From Canibacter zhoujuaniae (lineage in GTDB: Bacteria; Actinomycetota; Actinomycetes; Actinomycetales; Microbacteriaceae), in the NCBI RefSeq assembly GCF_011752005.1, contig NZ_JAAIJZ010000003.1, positions 1 through 64,000 on the forward strand: a stretch of DNA of 64,000 nucleotides. Direction: 5' to 3'. Under the pieces are notes generated by a model. It was not told where the DNA came from, did not search any database, and saw only the letters and a program-made list of their open reading frames with translations. Position numbers and translations under genes: made by a program. The number at the start of each line of letters is the position of its first letter. Position 1 is the first letter of the stretch. Positions 1 through 7,859 of this stretch are shown piece by piece.

Positions 1-185
1 AAACAACCATAACACAAAAAGCCAACAAACAAAAGCCAGAAAATGTGTAAACAGTGTTTCCCACCAAGACGCTGACCGTGTTTCCGTTTCCTGACGTTCG
101 GCCAACAGATGACTACTCTACGCACCCTGACCGGCCCCACGCAAACAACACCAACACCCGGGCGTGTCGCATCGGTTTTCTGGGC
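1..185. other. Gene-free left edge of window
   Basis: No gene, tRNA or clear terminator is visible here. The stretch lies downstream of tyrS, which is read on the minus strand. The open frames crossing it run antisense into tyrS and have no family resemblance, so I treat them as chance frames. Confidence 0.5.
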
Positions 186-1493
186 CTAGTCGAGGTAGAC
201 AGCCGCCTTCTGTTTCTTGCCGCGACCGAGCACTGCCAGCTTCCGATCCCCAGCGTAGGCGGCAACAGTCTCACCCTCTGCAGTGATCTTCACACCGTTA
301 ACCGACGCCCCGCCCTGCGCAATCGCACGACGCGCCTCAGAAAGAGATTTCACCAAACCGGATTGCACAAGCGCATCTTCAACAGTGAGCTCTCCGTCAC
401 CTCGCACCTCCGGCAGCCCCGACAGCGCTTCTGCCAGAACATCTTCTGGCACTGCGTCGTAATTGCCCGACCCAAAGAGTGCCGCAGATGCGTCCACCGC
501 ATGCTGCGCCGCTGCCTCGCCGTGCACCAAGGCTGTGACCTCAAACGCGAGCCTTTTTTGCGCAGCTCGCTTAAACGGCTCCTCTGCAACCTGTCGCGCA
601 TAGTCTTCAATTTCCGCGCGTGTCAGGAAGGTGAAAACCTTTAAGCGATCCACAACATCAGCATCAGCCTGATTCAGCCAGAACTGGTAGAAAGCGTACG
701 GTGAGCACAGCGCCGCATCGATCCAGATCGCATTGCCCTCGCTCTTCCCAAACTTTGTGCCGTCGCTATTGGTGATAAGCGGCGTTCCCACAGCATGCAC
801 GCTGTTGCCGGTGACACGTCGCACAAGATCGACACCACCAACAAGGTTGCCCCACTGATCCTGCCCACCCGACTGCAGTGTGCACCCATACTGCAGGTGC
901 AGCTCAAGATAATCAATCGCCTGCAAGATCTGGTAACTGAATTCGGTGTAGCTGATGCCCTCATCACTAGCTAGACGCGCAGCAACAGCATCTTTCTTGA
1001 TCATCGCCCCAACACGGAAGTATTTCCCAATCTCACGCAAAAAGTCGAGCGCAGAAACATCCGCCATCCAGTCAAGATTGTTCACCATGCGGGCAGCGTT
1101 ATCACCCTCAAAGCTCAAAAAACGTTCAATCTGACTGCGCAGCGCATCGACCCACTCCGCAACTGTCTCCCGCGAGTTGAGGGTGCGCTCCGCTGTTGGG
1201 CGCGGATCACCGATCAGACCGGTGGATCCGCCGACGAGCCCCAGGGGCTTATGCCCCGCTAACTGCAGGCGGCGCATAAACAGCAACTGCACAAGGTGCC
1301 CAAGGTGCAGGCTGGCGGCTGTCGGATCAAACCCACAGTAGTAGGTGAGCTGCTCTTCTGTGAGAGCTTTGCGCAAGGCCTCAGGGTCTGTGGAGACGCT
1401 CAGCAGGCCGCGCCATTCGAGCTCATCATAAATCGACTCGAAAGATGGGTCGTTAGATTGCGCTGCCAAGATAGCTGAGGTGTTTATCGTCAT
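186..1493 (-). CDS. tyrS: Tyrosyl-tRNA synthetase
   Basis: Class I aminoacyl-tRNA synthetase that activates tyrosine and charges tRNA-Tyr in the cytosol. The 435-residue product has the HIGH-type motif HLGH at about residue 63 and the KMSKS-type motif KFGKS at about 247. The tyrosine-site segment GGQDQWGN lies between them, and an S4-like RNA-binding domain forms the C-terminus. The start is the ATG at 1493: a TAACAT hexamer ends seven bases upstream and no Shine-Dalgarno is visible, which suggests a leaderless transcript. The frame stays open back through the neighbouring tRNA-Phe, but that extension is an artefact. Read in the same direction as the tRNA cluster upstream of it. Confidence 0.97.
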   Translation of the reverse strand: MTINTSAILAAQSNDPSFESIYDELEWRGLLSVSTDPEALRKALTEEQLTYYCGFDPTAASLHLGHLVQLLFMRRLQLAGHKPLGLVGGSTGLIGDPRPTAERTLNSRETVAEWVDALRSQIERFLSFEGDNAARMVNNLDWMADVSALDFLREIGKYFRVGAMIKKDAVAARLASDEGISYTEFSYQILQAIDYLELHLQYGCTLQSGGQDQWGNLVGGVDLVRRVTGNSVHAVGTPLITNSDGTKFGKSEGNAIWIDAALCSPYAFYQFWLNQADADVVDRLKVFTFLTRAEIEDYARQVAEEPFKRAAQKRLAFEVTALVHGEAAAQHAVDASAALFGSGNYDAVPEDVLAEALSGLPEVRGDGELTVEDALVQSGLVKSLSEARRAIAQGGASVNGVKITAEGETVAAYAGDRKLAVLGRGKKQKAAVYLD

Positions 1494-1551
1494 GCTCACT
1501 ATGTTACTCAGTCCCACCAACAGTGGTAGTGGCTGGTAAGCCCAGAAAAGC

Positions 1552-1583
1552 AAAAACTCCCGTGACAGATGTTGCACGGGAGT
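1552..1583 (-). terminator. Rho-independent terminator after tRNA-Phe
   Basis: A perfect 9-bp stem (1556-1564 with 1575-1583, ACTCCCGTG/CACGGGAGT) followed on the minus strand by a short T run. It sits just downstream of the 3' end of tRNA-Phe. Confidence 0.8.
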
Positions 1584-1588
1584 GTTTG

Positions 1589-1661
1589 TGGCTCCGACCG
1601 GCATCGATCCGGTGACCTTTCGATTTTCAGTCGAACGCTCTACCAACTGAGCTACAGAGCC
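1589..1661 (-). tRNA. tRNA-Phe (GAA)
   Basis: Cloverleaf on the minus strand. The 7-bp acceptor stem pairs 1655-1661 with 1590-1596, with discriminator A at 1589. The anticodon loop reads CTGAAAA with GAA anticodon. T-arm GGATCGATGCC is present. CCA is not encoded. Confidence 0.96.
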
Positions 1662-1693
1662 TGAGCGACTCACCGGAGCTTGTCACTCTAGAT

Positions 1694-1722
1694 AAAGAAA
1701 CCCTTCTCATCTGAAAAGGGCT
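1694..1722 (-). terminator. Candidate terminator after tRNA-Asp
   Basis: Stem CCCTT/AAGGG (1701-1705 with 1716-1720, extendable with a wobble pair) followed on the minus strand by TTTCTTT, between tRNA-Asp and tRNA-Phe. If active, the tRNAs may be separate or partly read-through transcripts. Confidence 0.55.
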
Positions 1723-1733
1723 CTCTATCTTTG

Positions 1734-1807
1734 CGACCCTGACGGGACTTGAACCCGCGACCTCCGCCGTGACAGGGCGGCGCGCTAACCAACTGCGCCA
1801 CAGGGCC
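1734..1807 (-). tRNA. tRNA-Asp (GTC)
   Basis: Cloverleaf on the minus strand. The acceptor stem pairs 1801-1807 with 1735-1741 (one G-T pair), with discriminator G at 1734. The anticodon loop CTGTCAC has GTC, and the T-arm loop is TTCAAGT. CCA is not encoded. Confidence 0.96.
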
Positions 1808-1829
1808 GTATTAAATTATGAGGAGAAGA

Positions 1830-1905
1830 TGGTGACCCCAACGGGATTCGAACCCGTGTTACCGCCGTGAAAGGGCGACGTCCTAGGCCTCTAGACGATG
1901 GGGCC
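1830..1905 (-). tRNA. tRNA-Glu (TTC)
   Basis: Cloverleaf on the minus strand. The acceptor stem pairs 1899-1905 with 1834-1840, and the anticodon loop CTTTCAC has TTC. ACCA is present at the 3' end, so CCA is encoded here, unlike in the next two tRNAs. First gene of a Glu-Asp-Phe cluster that is common in actinobacteria. Confidence 0.96.
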
Positions 1906-1979
1906 GAAAGCGTTGAACCGTCATCTTCGCCGAGTTAAAGCTTACGACACTTTCTGCGCTCCCCGCAAATCACTCTGCT

Positions 1980-2025
1980 AAAAAGCGGGCAATTTCCCGT
2001 AAACACGCCAAACTGCATGGCGTGT
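1980..2025 (-). terminator. Terminator region after M18 aminopeptidase
   Basis: Two consecutive inverted repeats on the minus strand downstream of the aminopeptidase stop. The first is an 8-bp perfect stem (2003-2010 with 2018-2025). The second is a shorter CGGG/CCCG stem (1986-1989 with 1996-1999) followed by CTTTTT. The second has the classical form. Confidence 0.65.
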
Positions 2026-2060
2026 CGCGGGACGGTCAAAGCCGGTCGCAAACCTTTCAT

Positions 2061-3371
2061 CTACAGGCGCGGCACACGATAAAACTGTGCAGTAGCAAGC
2101 GCTAACCCCCACAAATCATCAACGTGCGCCAACTCACGTGCAGAATGCATTGACAGCAGCGGCGCGCCAACATCAACTGTGCGGATACCGTTATTTGCCG
2201 CCGCAATCGATCCGATCGTGGAGCCGCACGGCACAGAATTATTTGCCACAAACTGCTGCAGCGGCACGCCCGCACCGTCACACACTCGCACCCACATCGC
2301 CGCGCCAGCTCCGTCGGTTGCGTAACGCCTATTAGCGTTAATCTTTAGCATTGCACCCTTCCCGGCGAACGGCCTGGTGTGCGGGTCGTGCTTTGAGCTA
2401 TAGTTCGGGTGCACTGCATGCCCCGCATCCGCTGAGACGTGCCACGAGTTTGCTTTAACCCGTAGAAGATCCTCAGCGGTAGCACCCAATCCGGTGTACA
2501 GGCGCACGATAATATCCTCTAAAAACGTTCCCTTTGCACCGGAGTGGCTCTGCGATCCAACCTCTTCATGATCAAACAGCACAAGCAGGTTTATCGCATT
2601 GTGCTCAGCTTGAGCTAGGGATGCGAGCGCGTAGGCACCCGCAAAGGTTGACGACAGATTATCCATGCGACCAGCGGCAAACAGCTCATTGCTAGCACCG
2701 ATCCGGCGCGGTTTCTGGGTGTCGGCGAGTTGCAAATCCCAGCTCACTAGCTCGTCGGGTGCCACGCCGGCCGCAGTCGCAATCGCGGTTAAAGCGTCAA
2801 CCTCTCCCACCCCGATCACCGGCTGAGTGTGCTCCTGCCGATCCAGTTTTAGACCGTTGTTAGCCTCCCGATCCAAATGGACAGCGAGCTGCGGAATTCT
2901 GGCAATCGCTGGGGTGCGGATCAGCCGTTTCTCCCCGTCTCTGGTAAACACTCGCCCGGCAACCGCTAGATCACGGTCAAGCCAAGAGTTTAAGAGCGGG
3001 CCGCCGTAAACCTCAACATTAAGCTGCTGCCAACCGGCAGCAGAGCTGCCCGGTGTTGGTTTTACCACGAACCCCGGTGAGTCGGTGTGCGCCCCAAAAA
3101 TACGTAATGGGGAATTCTTCGTCACTGAACTTCCGGCCTGCCACGCAATTAGCGAGCCGTCACGCACTGTGAAACCGGCAGCTCCCGCCTCCAACGGCGC
3201 CCAGGAGTCGCACTCATCGAGCCACTCAAACCCGGCACGGTTCAGCATGCGCGCGACAGTGTCGGCGGCGTGAAAAGATGTGGGGCTTGCCTCAATAAAG
3301 TCGGCGAATGCCGTTATGTATTCGTCGCGAGTTGAAATGCTTTCAAGATCGATCTGGGCAGCGTTGCTCAT
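2061..3371 (-). CDS. M18 family aminopeptidase
   Basis: Cytosolic dinuclear-zinc exopeptidase of the aspartyl-aminopeptidase type (family M18), removing N-terminal residues from peptides. The 436-residue product is close to the family length. Visible metal-site segments are GAHTDSPG near residue 95, FDHEEVGSQS near residue 265 and the C-terminal SMHSARELAHVDD. It lies downstream of pepA in the same direction with a hairpin in the 77-base gap, so it is either partly co-transcribed or separately terminated. The pairing of M17 and M18 enzymes suggests a peptide-salvage role (inference). Confidence 0.93.
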   Translation of the reverse strand: MSNAAQIDLESISTRDEYITAFADFIEASPTSFHAADTVARMLNRAGFEWLDECDSWAPLEAGAAGFTVRDGSLIAWQAGSSVTKNSPLRIFGAHTDSPGFVVKPTPGSSAAGWQQLNVEVYGGPLLNSWLDRDLAVAGRVFTRDGEKRLIRTPAIARIPQLAVHLDREANNGLKLDRQEHTQPVIGVGEVDALTAIATAAGVAPDELVSWDLQLADTQKPRRIGASNELFAAGRMDNLSSTFAGAYALASLAQAEHNAINLLVLFDHEEVGSQSHSGAKGTFLEDIIVRLYTGLGATAEDLLRVKANSWHVSADAGHAVHPNYSSKHDPHTRPFAGKGAMLKINANRRYATDGAGAAMWVRVCDGAGVPLQQFVANNSVPCGSTIGSIAAANNGIRTVDVGAPLLSMHSARELAHVDDLWGLALATAQFYRVPRL

Positions 3372-3390
3372 GTCTCTTAAATCTCCTAAA

Positions 3391-3432
3391 TAAACCCCTG
3401 GACTCTTGCAGGGAGGTGAGGCAAGAGCCCAG
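3391..3432 (-). terminator. Hairpin between pepA and M18 gene
   Basis: A 12-bp stem with one mismatch (3398-3409 with 3421-3432) in the gap between the pepA stop and the downstream start, followed on the minus strand by GGGGTTTATTT. Likely a terminator or attenuating hairpin. Confidence 0.55.
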
Positions 3433-3448
3433 ACAGGCGGTATTTTAT

Positions 3449-4960
3449 TTACTCGAGTTCCGTTCCAACGGTGTCACCGCTCGGCTTTTTAAAGTCGGCT
3501 GCAAACTCAGCGAGCAGTCGTGTTGCGTAACCGGTTGATCCGGCTGAGCGCCACAGATCGTCTGAGTTTGACTCCATCGGCCCTGCTATATCGATGTGCC
3601 CCCACGGCGTGCCGGCAACAAATTCATTCAGGAAGAGCGCCGCGGTAATCGCGCCGCCTTCGTTCGCCCCGATGTTTGCAAAGTCTGCAACGTTTGACTT
3701 CATTGCCTTCTTTAGACGCAAGTCGAGCGGCAATCTCCAAAGGGTCTCATCGCTCTTCTTACCCGCATCCTGTAACTGCTGGGCAACGGTGTCGTTATTT
3801 GCGAAAACGGCTGCAGTTTGGGTGCCGAGTGCCATCATCGCAGCACCCGTTAGTGTCGCGACGTCAACGATTGCGTCGACCTCTAGCTCTGCTGCGAGCG
3901 CGATGCCGTCACCGAGCACCAGGCGACCTTCCGCGTCGGTGTTGCGCACCTCAACGGTCTTACCGTTGCGCATCGTCAGCACGTCACCGAGTTTGGTGGC
4001 GCTGCCGGAGGGCATATTATCGGTGCACATCAGGAACCCGGTGACTCGTGTCTTAACCCCAAGCTCTTTCAGGGCTGTCATTGCAGAGAACACAGCTGCC
4101 GCACCCATCATGTCCATCTTCATGGAGCAGTGTGAAGCGTTTGATGGCTTCAGGCTGATGCCGCCTGAATCATACATAATGCCCTTACCCACCAGGCCGA
4201 TGTGCTCAGTTGCTCCCTCTGGCTGATAGCTGACTTTGATGAGGCGCGGATCCTGCACCGATCCAGCGTTTACACCGAGCAGGCCACCGAGGCCCATTTC
4301 AATGATTTCTTCGCGCCCGAAAACTTCTACTTCAAGCCCGTATTCTGGGCCTACACGCTCGGCAACTTCGGCGAATTTATAAGCGTTTAGGTGACGCGGC
4401 GGGGTGTTTCCGAGATCTCGCGCTAAGCGGTCGGCGGTGGCCAAAATAGTTCCACGCTCGGCTCCTGCTGCAGCCTCAGAGTTTTCACCGATGAGTGTCA
4501 GCGTCTCTAGCGCTACAAGATTTTGTTTATTCTTCAGCGGCTCATAGGCATAGCGTGCGAGCAGGGCGCCCTCTGCGGCTGCTTGCGCTGCCTCGCGAGC
4601 AGGCACACCATCCAGGGTTAGGGCATCAAGCTCAACGGCAAGCTCAGAAAATTTAGCTGCGTTGCGGGTAAAGCACGCAACAGCATTGCGGATCTCAGCA
4701 GCTGTTTTAAACCCCTTGCTAATGCCAACTAACACCTTGGCAGTTTCACCCGGCAGCAGCAAAGCATCGCTCTTCTTGCCTGCGAACCCAGCAAGCTCGA
4801 GCTGTTCACGTGTTAGGTCTAGTGCGTCTGGCAGATCACCTTCAGACTTCACGAATACAGCTACGGCTGCTGCTTTTGGCGCAGTTTTTGCAAGCTGCAC
4901 CTTTGCAATTTGTTGTAGCGATGGAACGGGATTGAATTCAGCGTCGATAATCACATTCAT
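3449..4960 (-). CDS. pepA: Leucyl aminopeptidase (M17)
   Basis: Two-metal cytosolic aminopeptidase that releases N-terminal residues, preferring leucine. The 503-residue product carries the M17 metal-binding and catalytic segments GKGIMYDSGG and the signature NTDAEGRLVLGD in its C-terminal half, with the usual variable N-terminal domain. The ATG at 4960 is favoured because a TAGAGT hexamer ends six bases before it, matching the leaderless pattern of many genes in this window. It is divergent from the VIT1-type transporter gene, sharing a 210-base control region. Confidence 0.96.
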   Translation of the reverse strand: MNVIIDAEFNPVPSLQQIAKVQLAKTAPKAAAVAVFVKSEGDLPDALDLTREQLELAGFAGKKSDALLLPGETAKVLVGISKGFKTAAEIRNAVACFTRNAAKFSELAVELDALTLDGVPAREAAQAAAEGALLARYAYEPLKNKQNLVALETLTLIGENSEAAAGAERGTILATADRLARDLGNTPPRHLNAYKFAEVAERVGPEYGLEVEVFGREEIIEMGLGGLLGVNAGSVQDPRLIKVSYQPEGATEHIGLVGKGIMYDSGGISLKPSNASHCSMKMDMMGAAAVFSAMTALKELGVKTRVTGFLMCTDNMPSGSATKLGDVLTMRNGKTVEVRNTDAEGRLVLGDGIALAAELEVDAIVDVATLTGAAMMALGTQTAAVFANNDTVAQQLQDAGKKSDETLWRLPLDLRLKKAMKSNVADFANIGANEGGAITAALFLNEFVAGTPWGHIDIAGPMESNSDDLWRSAGSTGYATRLLAEFAADFKKPSGDTVGTELE

Positions 4961-5101
4961 ACTTCTACTCTAGACCGTTCCACTAAATTGCAGCTCAGTG
5001 AATAAAGTTGGTGTATCAATTACTTATAGTGAGTATGAAATTTTTTCGGATCCTACAGTTCAGGCACTACGAGAGCAGCACCTGAGCTGCTGATACACAA
5101 C

Positions 5102-5120
5102 TAAGGCAAGCAATGCCTAA
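5102..5120 (+). promoter_or_regulatory. Candidate DtxR/IdeR-type metal box
   Basis: A 19-base interrupted palindrome with ends TAAGGCA and TGCCTAA. It has the same length and similar outer arms as the iron-box consensus of DtxR/IdeR repressors (TTAGG...CCTAA). It lies upstream of a predicted iron/manganese transporter, which makes metal regulation plausible. The inner positions fit the consensus poorly. Confidence 0.45.
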
Positions 5121-5135
5121 TTGCAGCCCAAATAT

Positions 5136-5170
5136 TTGCTTGGCAAGCAAGCGAGACATAGGCTTTACAG
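5136..5170 (+). promoter_or_regulatory. Leaderless promoter of VIT1-type gene with overlapping palindrome
   Basis: A -35-like TTGCTT (5136-5141), a 17-base spacer and a -10-like TAGGCT (5159-5164), six bases before the GTG at 5171. The -35 is part of a perfect palindrome TTGCTTG-G-CAAGCAA (5136-5150) that could be an operator. Confidence 0.6.
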
Positions 5171-5899
5171 GTGGCTACAACAGAAGTAAACCTCGCAAAC
5201 CCCCACGAATACGATCACAAGCACGCAAACATCCAAAATGGCTGGTTGCGCGCTGCCGTGTTTGGTGCAATGGACGGTTTGGTCTCTAACATCGGTCTAA
5301 TCGCCGGTATCGCCGCAGCCGGCGCCGCGCCACACGTTGTGCTGGTAACAGGCACCGCCGGCCTCCTAGCCGGGTCGGTTTCCATGGCGCTCGGAGAGTA
5401 CACATCTGTGCGGGCCGCTAACGAGCAGCTCGACAAGGAGGTTGCGGTTGAAGCGGCAGCCCTCAAACGAAACCCGACCGGCGAAGAGATGGAACTGGCA
5501 CAGGAGTTTGTCGGTCTCGGAATGAGCGCCCAAACCGCGCAGATCGCGGCTAAAGAGGTGCACCGAAACCAGGATAAGGCGCTGCAAGTGCATCTCGCGC
5601 ACGAACTCGGTCTTACTGTTGAAGATCGCAACTCCCCGTGGGTTGCTGCATTCTCTTCCTTCTTTTCATTCAGTGCGGGTGCGATCATTCCGATACTGCC
5701 TTATATTTTCGGCTTTGGCACGCTGGTCTGGGGTCTGATTCTCGGCGCTATTGGACTGTGCGTTACAGGCGCATTTTCTGCGCATTTTGCGAAGAGAAAT
5801 CTTTTCAGAGGGGCGCTCCGCCAGCTTCTGCTAGGTGGAATCGCGGTAGGGGTGACATACGCGATCGGAATGATTTTCGATGTCAGCACAGCCGGCTAA
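5171..5899 (+). CDS. VIT1/CCC1-family iron/manganese transporter
   Basis: Integral membrane protein of the VIT1/CCC1 (DUF125) family, which moves ferrous iron or manganese out of the cytosol. The 242-residue product starts with the family segment FGAMDGLVSNIGL, followed by two N-terminal membrane spans. A charged cytosolic middle (about residues 75-145, rich in Glu and His) fits the metal-binding domain, and three further spans form the C-terminus. GTG is the only start because an in-frame stop lies at 5159. There is no ribosome binding site, consistent with leaderless expression. A candidate metal box lies upstream. The exact substrate cannot be told from sequence. Confidence 0.92.
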   Translation: MATTEVNLANPHEYDHKHANIQNGWLRAAVFGAMDGLVSNIGLIAGIAAAGAAPHVVLVTGTAGLLAGSVSMALGEYTSVRAANEQLDKEVAVEAAALKRNPTGEEMELAQEFVGLGMSAQTAQIAAKEVHRNQDKALQVHLAHELGLTVEDRNSPWVAAFSSFFSFSAGAIIPILPYIFGFGTLVWGLILGAIGLCVTGAFSAHFAKRNLFRGALRQLLLGGIAVGVTYAIGMIFDVSTAG

Positions 5900-5928
5900 A
5901 ACAGCTGTTCCGCGCTAGTCTTGACCGT

Positions 5929-6837
5929 ATGCAGAAAGATGCCGTGCTCGAGGCAGGAGCGAGTCACTCACGATCGCTAATACTGGGTTTCTGTCGCGGC
6001 ACTGCACCCGCAAAATGGGTACGCCGCTGGCAGCAAGCAGAATATCCAATTCCGCTTGAGCCGCACCCCCTTGATCTTGATGTCTACAGCCCAGATGCCG
6101 TTTTTAGCGACGAGCAGACCCTCACCCTCACAGAAGTGTTAAACCGTGGCGGTGTGGCTCTTGTCCGGGCACCCGAGACGCTGCCCCCCAGTGAACATAC
6201 GCTGGGTGAGCTGCAAGCTGTGCGGCTGTACACCGAGGCAAACGCTGTTTTAACCGCCACAGACTCCCTCTTCGCGATTCTCTCGGGCGTCACAACTATT
6301 GCCGAGTTGCAAGATGCAAGACTTCTCGACCACAAACTGCACAGAAACGACTGGCCCATCGCAGAACCGTGGCACGACGCTAGCTGGCTTCCGGTTGACG
6401 CTGCCGCTTTAGCTGAGCTTGTCGCAACCGGTGTTGGTGAGGCTGTGCTCCCCCTCCCACTTGCACGCAACGTCGCAAACAAAAAACAGCATAAGGTTGT
6501 GCCGATTAATTCCGCTATCAAAATAAGCAGCTACGCAATATTCGCAGTTTGGCTCAGCAAGCACAATCGTGCGACGGTGCAGGATCTCATCGGAGTGCTG
6601 CGCGGACGCGGTACTGCTAGCGCCAGAGACACCTCCCGCCCCAGCACTAACTCGCAAGAATCACCCGCGCAGATCGCAGCGGACGCACACGAAGCACAGC
6701 GCAAAACAGGCGGGCAGCGTCGCAGGAAGCAGCAACCGCCGCCAAACTCGCGTGGCGCACAGCTTGCTAGCAGCAAAAATCGGGGTCACCGCAGTAATCA
6801 CTCACCAAGATCGGCCAGACGGAAAAAACGACGCTAA
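5929..6837 (+). CDS. LysR-type substrate-binding domain protein lacking HTH
   Basis: The 302-residue product begins directly with a periplasmic-binding-like fold of the LysR effector domain. FCRGTAPAKWVRRW near residue 22 and the glycine-rich ATGVGEAVLPLP near 160 are typical, and no DNA-binding helix-turn-helix precedes them. The last 80 residues are polar and end in a basic Arg/Lys-rich tail. Similar HTH-less proteins are known in actinobacteria and their role is unknown. The start is the ATG at 5929: TAGTCT ends seven bases upstream. A longer open frame to 5638 overlaps the transporter gene and is rejected. It may sense a small molecule and act through a partner or through its basic tail (inference). 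Confidence 0.78.
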   Translation: MQKDAVLEAGASHSRSLILGFCRGTAPAKWVRRWQQAEYPIPLEPHPLDLDVYSPDAVFSDEQTLTLTEVLNRGGVALVRAPETLPPSEHTLGELQAVRLYTEANAVLTATDSLFAILSGVTTIAELQDARLLDHKLHRNDWPIAEPWHDASWLPVDAAALAELVATGVGEAVLPLPLARNVANKKQHKVVPINSAIKISSYAIFAVWLSKHNRATVQDLIGVLRGRGTASARDTSRPSTNSQESPAQIAADAHEAQRKTGGQRRRKQQPPPNSRGAQLASSKNRGHRSNHSPRSARRKKRR

Positions 6838-6878
6838 ATCACCCTGCTAGCGCACATTAACTGCAGCGCTTTAAAAAA

Positions 6879-7850
6879 TTATTGCTGTGCAAACTTATCG
6901 GTTGCGCGCACCAGAGCGTCGATAATTCCCGGTTCGGTTGACGCATGTCCAGCGTCGGGAACCATTGTGAAATCAGCGTGCGGAAGCTGCGCGTATAAAT
7001 CCCAAGCGGTGCGTGGTGGGGTGCAGACATCGTATCGCCCCTGCACTATCGCGGTTGGAATATTCGCAAGTTTGTGCGCGTCTCTAATAAGCTGACCGTC
7101 TTCAAACCAACCGCCATTGATGAAGTAGTGATTCTCGATGCGCGCAAACGCCACAGACCACTTCTCATCTTTCCGGGTAGCGGCGATATCTGCCTCATCC
7201 ATAAACAATTTCACGGTCGAGGTTTCCCACACACTCCAGGCAACACCAGCCGGTACGTGCACCTCAGGGTTCGGATCAAACAACCGCCTATTGTAGGCGG
7301 CGATCAAATCGCCTCTTTCTGCCTCCGGAATCTGTGCGAGATACTCCTCCCAAACATCCGGGAACAGATGGGATGCACCCTCCTGGTAAAACCATTCGAG
7401 CTCACTGCGGCGCAGTGTAAAGATCCCGCGCAACACAAGCTCAGTGACACGTGTTGGATGTGTCTCGGCGTAAGCCAAAGAGAGCGTGGATCCCCAAGAT
7501 CCGCCGAAAACCTGCCATTTGTCGATGCTGAGGTGCTCCCGCAGCCGCTCTATGTCAGCCACCAAATGCCAGGTGGTGTTGGTGCTGAGATCAGCTTCCG
7601 GTTCACTAGCGTGCGGCAGTGAGCGGCCCGCGCCGCGCTGATCAAACAGCACGATGCGGTATTTCTCAGGATTAAAGAAACGACGCATTGTCGGGACGCA
7701 GCCGCCGCCCGGCCCACCGTGCAACACAACAACAGGTTTGCCGTCTGGGTTACCGACCTGCTCATAGTAGATCTGGTGACCGTCGCCGACCTCAAGCATG
7801 CCTTGGTCGTACGGCTCAATTTCTGGATACAGTGCGCGTCTCTCAGTCAT
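6879..7850 (-). CDS. pip: Proline iminopeptidase (S33)
   Basis: Alpha/beta-hydrolase that removes N-terminal proline from peptides. The 323-residue product has the oxyanion segment LHGGPGGG near residue 43 and the nucleophile elbow GGSWGSTLS near 115, with the acid/histidine segments GRYDVCTP and DAGHAS toward the end. This is the typical length of the cytosolic bacterial enzyme. The gene starts only nine bases after the stop of the acyl-CoA oxidase-like gene, so the two are probably one transcript. Functional link to that neighbour is unclear. Confidence 0.94.
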   Translation of the reverse strand: MTERRALYPEIEPYDQGMLEVGDGHQIYYEQVGNPDGKPVVVLHGGPGGGCVPTMRRFFNPEKYRIVLFDQRGAGRSLPHASEPEADLSTNTTWHLVADIERLREHLSIDKWQVFGGSWGSTLSLAYAETHPTRVTELVLRGIFTLRRSELEWFYQEGASHLFPDVWEEYLAQIPEAERGDLIAAYNRRLFDPNPEVHVPAGVAWSVWETSTVKLFMDEADIAATRKDEKWSVAFARIENHYFINGGWFEDGQLIRDAHKLANIPTAIVQGRYDVCTPPRTAWDLYAQLPHADFTMVPDAGHASTEPGIIDALVRATDKFAQQ

Positions 7851-7859
7851 ACAGCGAGT

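Noticed and set aside
54..644. 196-codon open frame antisense to the end of tyrS
   Set aside because: It runs opposite to a clear tyrS coding region, is rich in Arg, Cys and His in an unprotein-like way, and has no ribosome site or leaderless box.
1494..1673. N-terminal extension of tyrS through tRNA-Phe
   Set aside because: The extension translates the tRNA itself; the true start is fixed by homology and the TAACAT box.
3594..4226. 210-codon frame antisense to pepA
   Set aside because: It is a shadow of the highly conserved M17 gene, with unprotein-like composition.
5638..5928. Upstream part of the frame leading to the HTH-less LysR protein
   Set aside because: It overlaps the transporter gene in another frame, and the ATG at 5929 has its own TAGTCT box.
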